This document shows, in pieces, positions 12,135 to 25,499 of a DNA stretch of 64,000 bases (position 1 is the first letter of the stretch; each line of letters begins with the position of its first letter). Source of the DNA: Rachycentron canadum. Lineage: Eukaryota > Chordata > Actinopteri > Carangiformes > Rachycentridae. The translations under genes and the position numbers were made by a program. The notes under the pieces are model-generated. The model made no database searches and had not been told where the DNA came from. It worked only from the letters and a program-made list of their open reading frames with translations. The stretch is from the NCBI GenBank assembly GCA_038496675.1, contig CM076650.1:11633435-11697434 (forward strand). Direction: 5' to 3'.

Positions 12135-15100
12135 TGCACCAATTGTCCTCAACCAAATCTTGCGTAGAAGAATGAATCAAGCTCTGACTCAACACAGAAA
12201 ATAAGTTCAAATGTGGAAACCTTAAATATATACAATACATGTTTTGTGTAGTTTGTCTTAAATGTGTAAAACTCTGTTCTTGTTTAGCTTCTCTTTGAAG
12301 AAAGTTGGTCAGATTATTAACTATATTCATCACGGCTGTCAGCTGATTTCACTGAGACAATTTTTTGGTTAAGAATAGTCATGGTGAAAACTGCCGCAGT
12401 CTGAGTGGTCTGTTGATTATCCTGAGCAACCACAATATCATTATTATAAATAAACAGTTATTTTCAACACTTTGAGCATCACAAACAAAATCTCGTTGCA
12501 CAAATCACAATATTGAGCATCTCAAGATTTTGGAAAATGAAGACAACAGGAAATAGTTTTTTTCTCTTTTTTGTGATTTGAGGGAACTAACCCTTTAATT
12601 CATCCTGCAGTTTGAACAAACAAATGCATTTTCCTCAGCAAGCTTTTATTAGTTGTGTCCCCCGTGGACTGGTGGATATTTGTCAAACAACTTAGTGAAT
12701 TTCCCTGTGTATCAGTGGCAGTCAGCCAAAGTCTTAGAAGAAATATTAAAAGATAAATGAAAGTGGGAAGGTGTCATCACTAAATGCCTGGGGAGAACAC
12801 TGGGCTTGACATTGATGTAGTAACATCAAACAGTTTTATTATTGTTCACACAAACAGATACAACATTCACAATGCCACCTGATGAGGAGTGACATGTTCT
12901 TCTTTTATTATTGAACCAATTACCTCATGCGTAGCACTGACAGATGCATTCATGAATTTCAAATAGTGTCCTGGCCTCCCTGTGCTACCACCTACAAGGT
13001 CTGAGTCCCTGAAGCAGGTGAGTGGAGTGCTTGAGCATGAGAGTCACTGAAGCATTTCAAGTGAAAACCACAATAAAAAAAATTCTGGCATGTATGCTTA
13101 TAATCATGGGCAAACATCTCTCAGTGTATATTAAAATCCACTTGCTGATTTTAGCATGCAAAGGATGTTGTGTTCCATGATGTGACACTGCAACTAGTAT
13201 ATGTTTAGCCCTCCAAAATTAATGCAATTAAGTTTAAAAGTTATTTAGTTACATATATATGTGTATGATGTATTCTGTCTCTAAGTCTGTTGATGTTTCC
13301 TGAGGATTACATTCAGTCCAATTTCATCATTTTCATAATTTTCTCTTTATATAATATATGTGCATTACAACACCAGGGTCACTTAGGGTGGTCACAAACA
13401 AACTGGAGAAAACATGAAATTCAACAAACTCCAGTCTTGCACACAATAATTTGACATGCTAAATGCACATACACAAGGTAGATTATAATACCATACACTT
13501 TGTCTTTATCGTTTCACTTCCTGCATTGTTGCTGATGAGTATTGGACCTAAATCATGATATGTGAAATTGTCCAAAATACAGTAGTTGCATTTCCTCGGA
13601 AAACTGGTCTGTTGTAACTCCAATTCCCCTTTTGTCAAAAACAGGAGCAGGACACCTGCTATCCACAGACTCCAGTGGCTAGAAACTTAGGTCCATATTG
13701 CTTATTTTAACATCTGCCCTTATTTTTCAGGATAAAATCCTTTCCTGGTGATATTTACAATAAATGTCGATTGAGCTGCCTCTGCATGTTTTATGGTTTA
13801 AGCTGAAATAGTGTAAGTAGAGCTGCAATGGGTGTCACGGGTGTGCTGCAATGATGACAGTTAAGCGTCTCACAGAAATATATCCAAACAGATTACAAGC
13901 TTTCATGGTTAAGTTATGATCATTTCAGACAGGTTTTTATTAACAACATAGTCCTAAAGTAAGAGTGAAAAAAAATGGTTCCCATTTGTCCAGCAGTTTC
14001 CCTGAAGGTTGTAAAGGAAACATGGCAAACCCTTTTCTCTTGATTTACAGTAAAAGTGTTTAAAGTGATAGTTGTATACAGGTCCTGTTTGCTTTTCTTG
14101 CCAATTTAGCACACGGCATTTAAACTGATTTTACAGCAGTGAAAAGGTTATTTCTGGAAAATTCAAAATGCAAAATAACACAGACTTTCCATACACACAC
14201 CATCCCTCCCCTATAGTGTCACTTTAAAGTAGCACTTTGTAAGAATGCTTACTCAGTTATTGCGACATATTAAAAACTTGCATGTGCCCTGCAAAACCCA
14301 TTTTTATAGGGTCTTTCACTTGGAAATAAGCATGGCAGTTTTCACATTAATATTTAACAGGAGTGTATGGTTCTCTCAATCCTCATGGTTTCACGCTCCT
14401 TACACTTGTGTACTGCATGGCCCACTAAAGTGAGCATGATCACATTTTGCTATGGAGTGCATTAATCTAAACCAATCTATTCTAATTAAACCTAATCTAA
14501 TCTAATCTACTTTTGAAGCAGCATGCATTTGTAGGTTGGATGGAATTTTATCTTTACTTTAAAAGCAATGCACAAGACTTTTTTTTTTCCCCAATATGGA
14601 TAGAGTCAAATATTTGTATATCAATGCTTGATGTGGGTAATCTGTTCCACCATTCCACATCAGTAGGGCAATTACAATTTATTGCACACATATGAGTAGC
14701 GTTGCTCTGCCCTTGTTATGCCATAATCAGGTCTTTACAATAATAATTTTCAACCACTGAGGAGATATTTCTCATGTTATTTACACTCATTACTGTAAAG
14801 GTTAAGCCCTGAAACGTTTGGTCCCGTTCATTTGTCTTTTCTGTCAGTAATGGACTCTGGCTGATTGGTCAACTAATCTCTGCTCTTCTAATGCATTAGG
14901 ATTTAAAAAAAAAAAAAAGGAAAATTGTGACACGCTGGCTGTTGTGTACATGATAAATATAAGAAGCATGTCTTGACATCTGGTTACATAGCGAATTATT
15001 GTGGTACGTAGGCCTACTGACTGCACATTCCAACAGTGATTTATGTTTCAATAAAGTAAATATAGGAATTGGGTAGACCAGGTTGTTTTTGGACAATCTA

Positions 15101-15785
15101 TAATATACAACATGTTGGGGAAATTTTCATTAGCATTTTCAGTAAGTACGTAATGAAAACACTTTTTGGGTTAGATTATTAAATTGGCTGATTATTTGAT
15201 AGTGACAATAAATGCTGTAGATGCAACCCTAACTGACAGGGACACAGTATACAGTAAGTTTACTTTCTCATAATGGGTTTTGCATTATAACGTAACTTAA
15301 AATCATCACAGTAAAAAATGGTGATGTTGTGTGAAGTGAAAAGCAGCAATAAGCAGTAAAATTACAATTAATGACATTTCATTTTTGATTAATGTGCAAA
15401 TATTTTGAAGTGAATCAATTAGTACTATAGAGAAAATAAAAAAGATTAACAACAAAATGAATATTTCCAACATGATTTAGCTAAAACAATATTGGTGTCA
15501 TCAAATATCAAATATGTTTTCGTTCTTTGTTTAATTCTGAACAAAATAATATTGAGTAGCTCGTGAAAAAAAAACAGAAACCTGCATTTAGGATCTAGAC
15601 TGAGGGAATGTGAACATTTTTATTTTAGTAATGATTAAACTACTGTTGCAACTCTTCACTGTACTTCACAGTGATATTTATGTCAGTGTAGCATCTGACT
15701 TTATCCCACCAAAATAAATGAATATGAAGTATCATGATCATGAAAAGCTGAACATGATGTCTTTTCAAACAAAATATGTTTTTTT

Positions 15786-15819
<34 letters not shown>

Positions 15820-17581
15820 TCCAGGGCTTAAGGCTACAAGCAACTTTAGGTTTATTTTATATCAGAGCTGTTGCTGGGGTGTTTTCATGGGGTCCACGCT
15901 ATCGGGGCTCTGACAGCCAAAAACAGGCTAAGTGCCTGGTGCTGTCTGCAGCATGCATAATTGTGTCTGTTTCATCACAGACTATGTAAAAAGAGAAGCA
16001 GGACTTTAGTCCAGTCTTGTCGATGTCATGCAGTTGATGTTAGTGTTAGCTGGCTATGGTTTGTTATTTATGGCAAAGGGTGATGAGGCCAAAATGCATT
16101 TATACACACAAGACTAAACCTGTTTAAAGTGTCTCTCAGAAAACACGAGGAAACCCTGGGTGACTTTTATGTAACTATACAAAGACTTACTTCACAAATC
16201 TTCTGAGTTATGGCTCACAATTAGCAGACCAATGTGTGGACTGCAAAATATAAATGAGAGCAGAGCTATCCCAGGGCAATCTGTTGAGACATTCTTCATG
16301 AGCTGCCATTAAAGAAACAAGACTTTCCCAAATAAAATGCCCCCTAACAAGCCAAACATTTACATTACAAGAAAATATTTCTCCTTAATTTGTCACCATA
16401 CAGTGTGTTTTTACACAGATTTAAAAACATAATAATGAGCAGTCTTTGCCACATACAAATGCATGCATGCTTCTGTAAAAATTATGCAAACATATATGCA
16501 GACACACACAGTTATACAAACACTCCAGGCTTTCGTCTTGGTAGAGCACTAATAGGCTTTGCTGTCAGCTCCTAGGCTCCCACCAGACAAAAGGATGCTT
16601 TCAGTCACATACACAGTCATTGAAGTTTGCATCTAGACCTTTAACTGACTCCTCAGACTACAGCAGTGAGTCATGCTATGAAATTGGGGGCCATGCACTG
16701 ACTGTATCCTCCCATTGCGTACAGACTCTTCACTACTCTCCAGTTTAACCTCTACACATCTCCATTTGTATTCTTTGTCTGAAACATTCTGTTTATTCAG
16801 CAGGCAGAGAGCAGGAAAAAGAAGACTACATGCTGTGGGAGACTCAAGGTGATCATCGGGAAGAGGACATCCCAGCCGCATAAAACCTTACACTATATCA
16901 CAATCGTCATACTGCTGTCGTCTCTCCAGTTATTTTGCAAGATATTGATCAACATTACTGTTGTGTCTGAAGAGCAAATTACAAGATGCATTTTGATGCA
17001 AACCAATTAAACTGTGAAACTACTCTCAGGGTTAAAGAAAAGAGAAAGTTGAATGTTTATAGTTATTTATTGTATTTTCTGACATATTCCCAGAGCTTTG
17101 GTTTTTGAAATAACAAAAACTGTGTCACGCAACTGAACTCCTCTTAATTGTTGTGCTCTTATCCATCTTCTTTGCCAAAACAATTGGCAGTATCTTCTTT
17201 TATGTGAAACTGAGATATATAATTAATTTAACGGTCGACTTGTCCTGAGCAGATCCTATGAATCAGTATTGGAGCCAATCCAGGAATTTTTTAATGGATC
17301 AGCATAGACTAAAATAGAGCTTTGCTCGGGTTCAGAAACTAAAGTCCCTTATCTTCCCCCTCCTACGTTTAAGAACAATGTATTAGCTGTTGCTAATAAA
17401 CTTAATTCTAAGACTATATTCATAAATGCAACTGACCGGTTGTGGGATTTGTGTGTTCTGTGCTAGCCATTGTCTGTACTCAGCTGCAGATCATTTGTGA
17501 GCAAACACCCACCACAGCACTGTACAAAGCAGGAGGGCAGTCTTTTGTTCCAACAACTCCAACGTCATACGTCTTCTTGTC
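12135..17581. other. Intergenic
   Basis: A 5.4-kb stretch with a short diverged AATCT tandem around 14468-14510 and the poly(T) tract at 15779. No coding exon or named repeat is visible. Confidence 0.55.
15779..15816. repeat. Poly(T) tract
   Basis: 38 bp of T with a single C interruption near its start. It has no neighbouring retroposon body that I recognise, so it may be a simple slippage tract rather than an insertion tail. Confidence 0.95.
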
Positions 17582-17753
17582 AAGTCAAAGTCAAATTTAA
17601 TTATATTGCACCAAATAACAACAGAAATTATCTCAAGGTGCTTTTGAAGCAGAGCAGCTCGAGACCGTACTCTTACAGAGATCAAACATTTTCCACCAAG
17701 AGCAAGCACTTGGCAAGAGTGGCAAGAATCAGGGTTGGCAGCCATCTGCCTCG
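17582..17753 (+). repeat. Fish interspersed repeat (AAGTCAAATTTAATTATATTGC type)
   Basis: The sequence aagtcaaagtcaaatttaat, tatattgcaccaaataacaa, tctcaaggtgcttttgaag, agcaagcacttggcaagagt and ggcagccatctgcctcg follows a fish repeat whose usual form reads like AATTTTATTTATATAGCGCC, TCAAGGCGCTTTA, GAGCAAGCACTTTGGCGACAG and CCATCTGCCGCG. The segment encoding 'AAAAACTCCC...' is deleted between the last two. The chance open frames on both strands here are by-products of this repeat. Confidence 0.6.
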
Positions 17754-20726
17754 AATGGTCATAAAAGTTTTGTCAAAATAAGGTGTGTAAGATTTGAATG
17801 GCTACAGCTGCGATGTGTCATATACGGGTTTAATCAAGTGATGGATCAGATCAGAAATTTCACTTTGCCACTCTCTAGCCGGTGCTATTGACTTGAACTT
17901 GCACTGCGCTTTGCCCTTACACTGTGCTCTTGGTGAGAACTCATACTGATCAAGCACAGAGAAACTTAAGGGCAACATATGAACTCTCACAACTTGTTTC
18001 CTATAAAAGCCAACCAAAGCTGCAATATCTTAATGAGCATCGTCATGGGTTGACAGGTCTGCACATTAGAATATGCCACTGCCAGCGCTGATTTGCCTCA
18101 ACTGTCCAGATAAGCAGCAATCGCATCCAGAGCATGCGTCGCAAATCAATGGACACGCATTAAATGATGCAAATCTATGTGACATGACTGTTGTGTGCTG
18201 CATTTCAGGATTACTCTGTAGTCTTGACTAGGGACAGGTTGCGAGAGAGACACTGAGAAATGGACAGAATGAAAATTGGATTGTTTCGTTGGATTATTAA
18301 GTGCCGTTTGTTTGCTGAAATTTGTTGGGGATTTGTGGATTAAACACTGGCTCTCCCGTGATGATGGCTGTCAATAAGTTGAACTGGCACTCACTGGTGT
18401 CTGTTCCTGCACAGGGGGTTTTGTATTTTCTGTGCACTCTTGTAATTTAAACAACAATGTCAGTAAAAAGAAAGATTGGAGTGAGGAGGCAAAAGTTTGG
18501 CCTCCACACACACACACCGGGGTTATTGATCTTTTAGTCGGCGGATTTTTACACCTCTTACATACCATAACATTCCACTTGTTATTTTATTATATAGTTC
18601 TGTGCTCTGTTTTATGGCCATAAAGAAATTGCTCTCTTTCTCTCTCTCTCTCTCTTGCTCTCTCACACACACACTTTAAGATAGCAACACCTACATGTGT
18701 TGGCACATGCACCCAGTTCCCCCTTAAACAATCATTCTAATATCACTCAAACCGATATAGCCACACACACACAAATATACAGTTTAAGCGCGATGTGCAT
18801 GCACGCACTTAAGAGACAGGCCACATTTATTTATGGTTGCCATTTTCTCTGTCGTGTTGTCCAGGGGCAGAATTTGTGTTGGCATGTGGAGAGCTTTAAC
18901 ACCAGTATCTTCACTCTAGTCTCTTGTGAGCTCTATCTACTTTATCTCCGTCTGCTGTACCAGGACAGTTTTACCATGTTTTTTTCTTCTGCTCGCAAGC
19001 TCGCCATTTCTCTCTGCCTCTTTACCTGTGCTTTTGTCTGTCTCTCTGTTTCGCTGTTACTTTTTCTTTTGTGATAGGCTGTCATTTGTCTTGATATTGT
19101 TTTACTCTCTGTCTGGTCTCTTGCGGTCACGTGTTTGAGTCATCGTGGTCATGGAGATCTTAACCCATAAGAACCCAGACCCATTTCTCCTTCAAGGAAA
19201 ATTATGGTGGACATAGGACAGACTAAATAGAGCACATAGAACACACAATGCCAACATTCAATGAAAATTTACCATAATATCACTCATCTTGAATATGTCA
19301 TTAAATACCATGGCACAGTTACACTGAGACAATCTTTGTACACTAGTTCCAGTGTTTCTTTGAAGTATGATGTAAAAACTAAATAAACCAATTAATGTCA
19401 GTCATTCTCTTTCTCCAACATGCCTCATAAAATATTTAGTAAAAATCAGTTTGTTGTTGTGGTGGTGATCACTTTATTTCTTTTGAAATGCTTTGAATGA
19501 GGTCATGACAAGCACTGGATCTTCTTTCTGACTTTACTCAAAGAAAAAGTATGAGTGGGTGACTTAAATTTCTTTCATTTGTACTGAAAAACGTTTTGGT
19601 TTACACAACTACACAGTACAAAAGTGCCTTTGGCCAACTACATGAACTAAAAGCAGTAGGAGTATATCTTTAATTAAAGTGGCTTTCTTGGTGAGTCATT
19701 GGCAAACAACCATAAAACAGGGGCAACTTAATATTTCCCTTCCTTTCAAATCAAATCAAAATTAATTAGCTCATACCAGGTAATATAGCACAGACAAATG
19801 TCAAGTTATTTATAGCACCAAAACACAACCAACCATCAGTAAAGTGACTGTAATACAAAAGCTTTTTTTTAAGTCTAAGCTCTTATCTTTCCATTCTGTG
19901 TCTTTCCTTGTACTGCTGATAATCTGGAAGTGATAGTTCAGGACACACAGATCATACACAGCTTGGTAGACTGTCAAAAGCAAGAATGTTTTACTAAATG
20001 TATGCTGTATCTCGCCCGCACGTCCATTTAAAAGAAGCCCAAAGCCAAGACCTGTTAGCTTGACAGGTAACCCAGGAACTTCTTAAGTTACTTCTGAAAT
20101 ACAACCTTACCCTGTTTAACCTCCACTACTTGTCAGCCAAGACACTCTCTATTTTTGTCCCCCCCTATGTTTCACAACAAGCCGACTCTTTTCCTGAAAG
20201 GCTCAGCAACAATCTGACAGATGTGTTAGGGGTGTGCCGGGTTACTGCAATTGAACATGATGCACACTCTGCACACAGAGGCTGGCTGAGGGAGCGTAAC
20301 CAATATGAAAAATTCAACCAGAGCCAGATCTTCTGTAAAAAGTGCAATTTTGTCTTTAATCTACAAATCTCTGATCTATTAATAAAACTGTGTGTTTATT
20401 TTTTCTTAGATAATTAGAATAGCCTATCACATTTCACACAGCATGTTATTTTTATACAGACAAATTCCAAGTGACTTTCCCCTAAGTGTCAAAAAATTTG
20501 CAGCGCCTGCAGCATGATTTCACAAAACGGTCTTGCCAACATGCTCTTTTCGTCACTACTTGACTGTTAACTCCTTCTCTCTCATCTTTCGTCGCACCAG
20601 TTAGACCAGGAACACTGAAACCTTTCAGATTATTCTTCACAGGTCAACTCATCTGCAATCTCACCAGCCAAATAACTAAAACACATTTATCTGTGTGCAG
20701 GGCCATCAAATATAGCAACAATAGAC
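17754..20726. other. Intergenic
   Basis: The CT/CA repeat at 18632 is the main structure. A weak caaatcaaatcaaaattaat word at 19747 could be a scrap of the repeat seen at 17582, but it is too short to call. Confidence 0.5.
18632..18673. repeat. CT/CA-rich simple repeat
   Basis: A ctctctttctctctctctct run is followed by tgctctctcacacacacac. Confidence 0.9.

Positions 20727-20764
<38 letters not shown>
20727..20764. repeat. (TAA)n microsatellite
   Basis: Twelve TAA units followed by aaataatatg. Confidence 0.97.
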
Positions 20765-20767
<3 letters not shown>

Positions 20768-21077
20768 TAATATGTAATCTAAAATTGAAAAAAGAAATTA
20801 CACTGGAATCATCTGATAAAAGAAAAATACAATTCTGGCGAGGCATTTTATGCCAACTTTTGATGCTTAAAATGACTCAATTACTTTTTTTTTGATACAG
20901 GGTTAGGGTTAGTCTTAAGGATTGATACTGTCACAGTACATTGATAAAATTATACCATTCCAATTTATATTGGGATACTGTAAAATTTCATACAAAATCC
21001 AGTAAATGCAATATTACAACGGCTGCTTGTGATGAAGCTGAAGTTGAAGTTGAGTATGTTTTTGTAAATCTAGACTT

Positions 21078-21411
21078 GTGATTCAGTGGTTAGCACTGTT
21101 GCCTCACAATGCAGGGTTCAAACCCCAGGCCTGGGACCTTTCTGTGTTCTCCCCATGCATGGGTTCCCTCTGGGTTCTCTGGCTTCCTCCCACAATCCAA
21201 ACACATGCGTGTTTAGGTTAATTGGTGACTCTAAATTGCCCGTAAGCATGAATGGTTGTTTGTCTCTGTATGTCTCTGTATTTGGCCCTGTGATAGACTA
21301 GCGACCTGTCCAGGGTGTTCCTCCAGCCATCGCCCAATGTCAGCTGAAATTGGCTCCAGCCACCCTCAACCCTGATGGATAAATGGTATAGACAATGGAT
21401 GGATAGATGGA
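21078..21411 (+). mobile_element. tRNA-like SINE copy 1, full length with target duplication
   Basis: The head ttcagtggttagcactgttg plus gggttcaaacccc resembles tRNA-derived A and B boxes (B box GGTTCRANNC). The body follows a very common fish repeat: ggttccctctgggttctctg, cttcctcccacaatccaa, taattggtgactctaaattg, gatagactagcgacctgtcc, aatgtcagctgaaattggct. It ends in a ggatggatagatgg tail. The 7-mer tagactt lies directly at both ends (21071-21077 and 21412-21418), a target-site duplication. The tail is reminiscent of GATG-tailed RTE (Rex3-like) mobilisation, which is inference. Confidence 0.75.
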
Positions 21412-22205
21412 TAGACTTAAAATCTATTTGTTTTTACCATTCTACACTCAGTGGCGATTGTAGAGTCCACTGGGCACAAAGAATCGTCAGGGGGCCCCTC
21501 CAATTCGTGTTCATCACCATTATGTAAAAAGTAATCTGTACGGTTTGTTGAGTTAATAGTAGTAAATCTATACCAGTGGTACTTCAGTTACAGTCTCAGC
21601 AACACCCTGAAGAAATAATTTTTATTAAATATTAGAGTGTTAGATTTAGATGCCCACTGAGGTGGGAAAAAAAATAACTAATTATATAGGTGGTAACAGT
21701 CTGTTTAATGTGATTAACTTTCAATTTAAAAATACAAAATTTGTATGCATGTGCAGCTTTAATGAAAATAGTTGGCAACACTGCTTCCAAGATGTTGCAA
21801 ATTGTCCAGGGAGTTACATGGGCCCCCGTTCAGGGGGGGAAGCCTGGGCCCCAAGCAGCTGCCTACCTTGCTATTTCACGAGCTGTGTCTATGCCCAGAA
21901 AAATGCTAAATTTTCTAATTTATGTGGCATTAAAAATCATCAATAGTCCAGGAAAGTGGATTTTATTTTATTGGACCTTTTGGATTTAGTCTTTGTATAT
22001 CTAAATTGGATTTACTATAATCCCACTGTTGTAATCTGGTTTTATTGTTGTGACAACTTTCTTTCCTGTCTTTTTTTATAATGCCTGTGGTTGGTTCAAG
22101 GAGGTAGGTGGTTGCCTTTCCCAAGTTTATTCCAATTTAAGTTTATTGGAAAAGCTGTTCTTTGTTCTTTGGGTTGTGCTGGAACAAATTGTTGTTGTTG
22201 TCAGC
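21412..22205. other. Intergenic
   Basis: Two GGGCCCC-containing words (21490-21498 and 21820-21857) occur about 330 bp apart in opposite context. This may be an old repeat, but no termini were found. Confidence 0.45.
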
Positions 22206-22452
22206 AGTGAGACCTTATATAGACAGCTGGTTAATTTTTCAAATCATATCCAATCAATCAAATTTACCACAGGTGGACCCCAGTCAAAGTGCAGTAACGT
22301 GATGATGATGGTGATGATCAAGAGAAATGGCATGCGCCCAAATTTCAAGTGTCGAAAATCTGAACACATTTCAATTTTTCCTTTCTCTAAAATTCTAAAA
22401 TTTTGTTTTCTATTTGTAATTATAAGGCAATGAGTGTAGATTGCTGAGAGGG

Positions 22453-22498
<46 letters not shown>

Positions 22499-22500
22499 TA
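22453..22500. repeat. A30 run passing into AT repeat at gap edge
   Basis: Thirty A residues are followed by about nine TA units that run into the N gap. Both arise inside the A-rich block of the Tc1-like end. Confidence 0.95.
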
Positions 22501-22900
22501 NNNNNNNNNNNNNNNNNNNNNNNNNNNNNNNNNNNNNNNNNNNNNNNNNNNNNNNNNNNNNNNNNNNNNNNNNNNNNNNNNNNNNNNNNNNNNNNNNNNN
22601 NNNNNNNNNNNNNNNNNNNNNNNNNNNNNNNNNNNNNNNNNNNNNNNNNNNNNNNNNNNNNNNNNNNNNNNNNNNNNNNNNNNNNNNNNNNNNNNNNNNN
22701 NNNNNNNNNNNNNNNNNNNNNNNNNNNNNNNNNNNNNNNNNNNNNNNNNNNNNNNNNNNNNNNNNNNNNNNNNNNNNNNNNNNNNNNNNNNNNNNNNNNN
22801 NNNNNNNNNNNNNNNNNNNNNNNNNNNNNNNNNNNNNNNNNNNNNNNNNNNNNNNNNNNNNNNNNNNNNNNNNNNNNNNNNNNNNNNNNNNNNNNNNNNN
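22501..22900. other. Assembly gap (400 N)
   Basis: There are 400 consecutive N. AT repeats border both sides (TA on the left, AT on the right at 22901-22919), so the missing piece is probably microsatellite. The round length is suggestive of an estimated or padded size. Confidence 0.99.
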
Positions 22901-23011
22901 ATATATATATATATATATTATTTTTTTTTGTTTGTTTTTTTTTTTTTTTTTTTTTTTAGAATAAGCCATATATGTGAAACAGGGATCTGAATACTTTCTG
23001 AATGCACTCTC

Positions 23012-25413
23012 AGTGAGGTGGACAAGGGGGAAATTAAAGTTCATTATTGCTTAATGGCTTTTAAATTAGTACATATGTCAGAGTGATAAGCGAGATGGCT
23101 CACCCTATTCAATTACAATGGTAAAATCAAATGTTTGTTTCAGTAACAGCATGACTTTAATGGATTTACTTAATTCAGACACAATCCAAAATGACTGTAT
23201 TTATAATGTGATAACTATAAATATTTTATGATTATTATATGCACAAAATGTAGCTGTCAGTTCTCTCTGAGATCATTGGAATCAACACTTAAAATGTAAA
23301 GATTATTTATGGTAAAACTGCAAAAAAAAAAAAAAAGATTAAAAATAAAAGTCCTTCCCATCATGCAGTATTCTGTCACCTGATTCCTTACATCTATAAG
23401 TTAAAATGTTAGTACTATTAAATAGTATTAGGCATTAGCCATACTAGCTAAGAACTAGTGCCATCCAATACAACAGTCCTGCAATGAATCCTACCTTTGT
23501 GAAGGTTATATTGTTGAGTTTGTGTTGAAATTAAATTAATTTTGATGAGGTTTTGGCTCCACTGTATCATTATTTTTGAGGCTTTACTTTGTGGTGCTAT
23601 TAAAATGAATTATACTGACAGGTGTTTCTATTATTTTGTCCAACCCACATATATCAGTGTGATATAATCACAGACACACCTTTCTGTAATATGTACTTTA
23701 TAAAACAATTCAACAGTTCAACAAACTACATTAAGGGTTCATTCCATAATCTATTATTTATTATATACATATATAATAATTAATAAATAAACCATTTCTC
23801 ATATTTAATATTTGTTTTTTAAAAAAACAGCTTAGGACAAGCATGTAGAGAATTTCACTAAATCGAGCTGACAGTGACACGATAAAGCAAAAAAAAAAAA
23901 CAAAAAAGAACAAATCACTCTTCAAGACATTCATCCTTCGCGCACGCTTGTAAAATGCAACCACACACACATACACGCTATGACGCATTATACCATGCCA
24001 TGTTTTTGGAGCTGAGCAGTCTGTGGGACATGAACTATTATATTGCAGCAGTTCAGCAGTTCAGTGCTGTCAGAACACATGCATTTATCATGGATGAACT
24101 GTCTTCCCTTCATTTTAATTATCAGAATGTGCAGCTGTGTGGAAAATAATCCAAGGTGCACAGTGCCATATTTTAACTCCCACAGCAGAAACATTTTTTA
24201 GGGGTAAATATTTATCACTGCCATTAACCTTCAAGGCAAGATTATGGCTGTTTACAACATTCAGGTCATGGCTGTTTCTTAAAAATATTGTGCACAAATG
24301 TTGTAGTATAGCAACACTTTCCCATGCATGGATACTAAGCAGTACATGCTTAACACAAGCACATGTGCACTTTGCATGAATGTGAACAGCCAACTTGCAG
24401 TTCTTTTTTCTATCTTGATCTTAAAAAAGACAAAAAGCCACAGCAGAAGCTAAGGACATGAGCACACTGGCCTAGAGCCAAGGCTATGAAAAATATTCTT
24501 TGAACCCATAGAAAAGGTCAGAAACTGTAAGAAAAAAAATAAATTTTGAGTCAGACAAAAAAACTTTGAAAGTGAAAAAGGTTTCCAGACCTTCATACAA
24601 AAACGTCATTTATTCATCCAAACCCCATCTTGTTTAATCAACTTTCTAGATTGGGTGAAAATGTCTCCATTACTATTGTAATGTTTTAGCTGGGAAACTG
24701 TTCATTTACAACTTTTACCCACCTCCTTGTTGATGAGTGGATTAATTTGAGCATTTTTCAAATTACCCTGATAGCAGGTTGTTTGCTAGTGGAAACATTA
24801 GACAATACAGATGGAAACTACAGTACAGTCAAAAAATTAGTAGTCTGGAAAAAAGGCAGTACCCAGCTCCACTTTTGTCACAGCATCTTTATTAGGTGCA
24901 ACATATAACAACGGCTACAATACAGCAGCTCTGCTATGAATCTACTGTTATGAAGTTTATCAATTTTCAGTTTTTCTTGACAGTCAGGAAGATGATGATT
25001 CTACACTATCTTTGTTTTTGAGGTCCGAGTGGTTGGTGCTAGTGCTGGGATGTATTTTTATATACATGTATATATGGGTGGACAAAATATTTACTTACAC
25101 TCAAGCCAGTGTTTGTATTGCAGGTTCAAGTGACAATCTAGAAGATTTTCATTCAAATAAGTGCCGGTAAGTCACTATCTATTGCAGAATGAGATAACAC
25201 AATGGTAACTGAGCCTGTTGCCCACTGGTGAAACTACTGTGATATTACTATGAACATTCCCCAAAAAAATATTTAATTGCTGCAAATGCAAACTGAACAT
25301 TTCCATCACACTAAAAACGGTTTATTATATAAAAGATTTTTATTATATGTTTATTATAGGACAGAAGGGTAAGAAGACCACACACATGTTGATAACTAAA
25401 AGTTAGCTCTTTG
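23012..25413. other. Intergenic, nothing recognised
   Basis: AT-rich; A runs at 23322-23336 and 23889-23900. The overlapping frames near 23988-24393 have no family resemblance. Confidence 0.55.
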
Positions 25414-25415
25414 GA

Positions 25416-25499
<84 letters not shown>
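25414..25499. repeat. (GAAA)n microsatellite
   Basis: About 21 uninterrupted GAAA units, purine-only on the plus strand, flanked downstream by gacaaacaaaatgc. Confidence 0.98.

Larger units (their letters stand above)
22206..23011 (-). mobile_element. Terminal segment of a second Tc1-like family, interrupted by assembly gap
   Basis: From gaccttatatagacagctgg through atttaccacaggtggacccc and gtgtagattgctgagaggg, then after the gap agaataagcc and ggatctgaatactttctgaa followed by tgcactct, the order and wording match one end of a Tc1-like family widespread in fish. In that family this end lies 5' of the transposase, which reads on the strand opposite to this text, so the element sense is minus. 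No transposase codons are present. The family's short A-rich block after GAGGG has become a 30-bp A run plus AT repeat, and the gap follows. Confidence 0.8.

Noticed and set aside
17470..17781. 103-codon plus frame and 84-codon minus frame
   Set aside because: Both overlap a fish interspersed repeat and resemble no protein.
20900..20912. Telomere-like gggttagggttag
   Set aside because: Only two units in low-complexity sequence; too short to call an interstitial telomere array.
22244..23044. 266-codon minus frame and 172-codon plus frame crossing 22501-22900
   Set aside because: Most codons are N. The readable ends are poly-Lys/Phe and Ile-Tyr from A, T and AT runs, all within a Tc1-like end.
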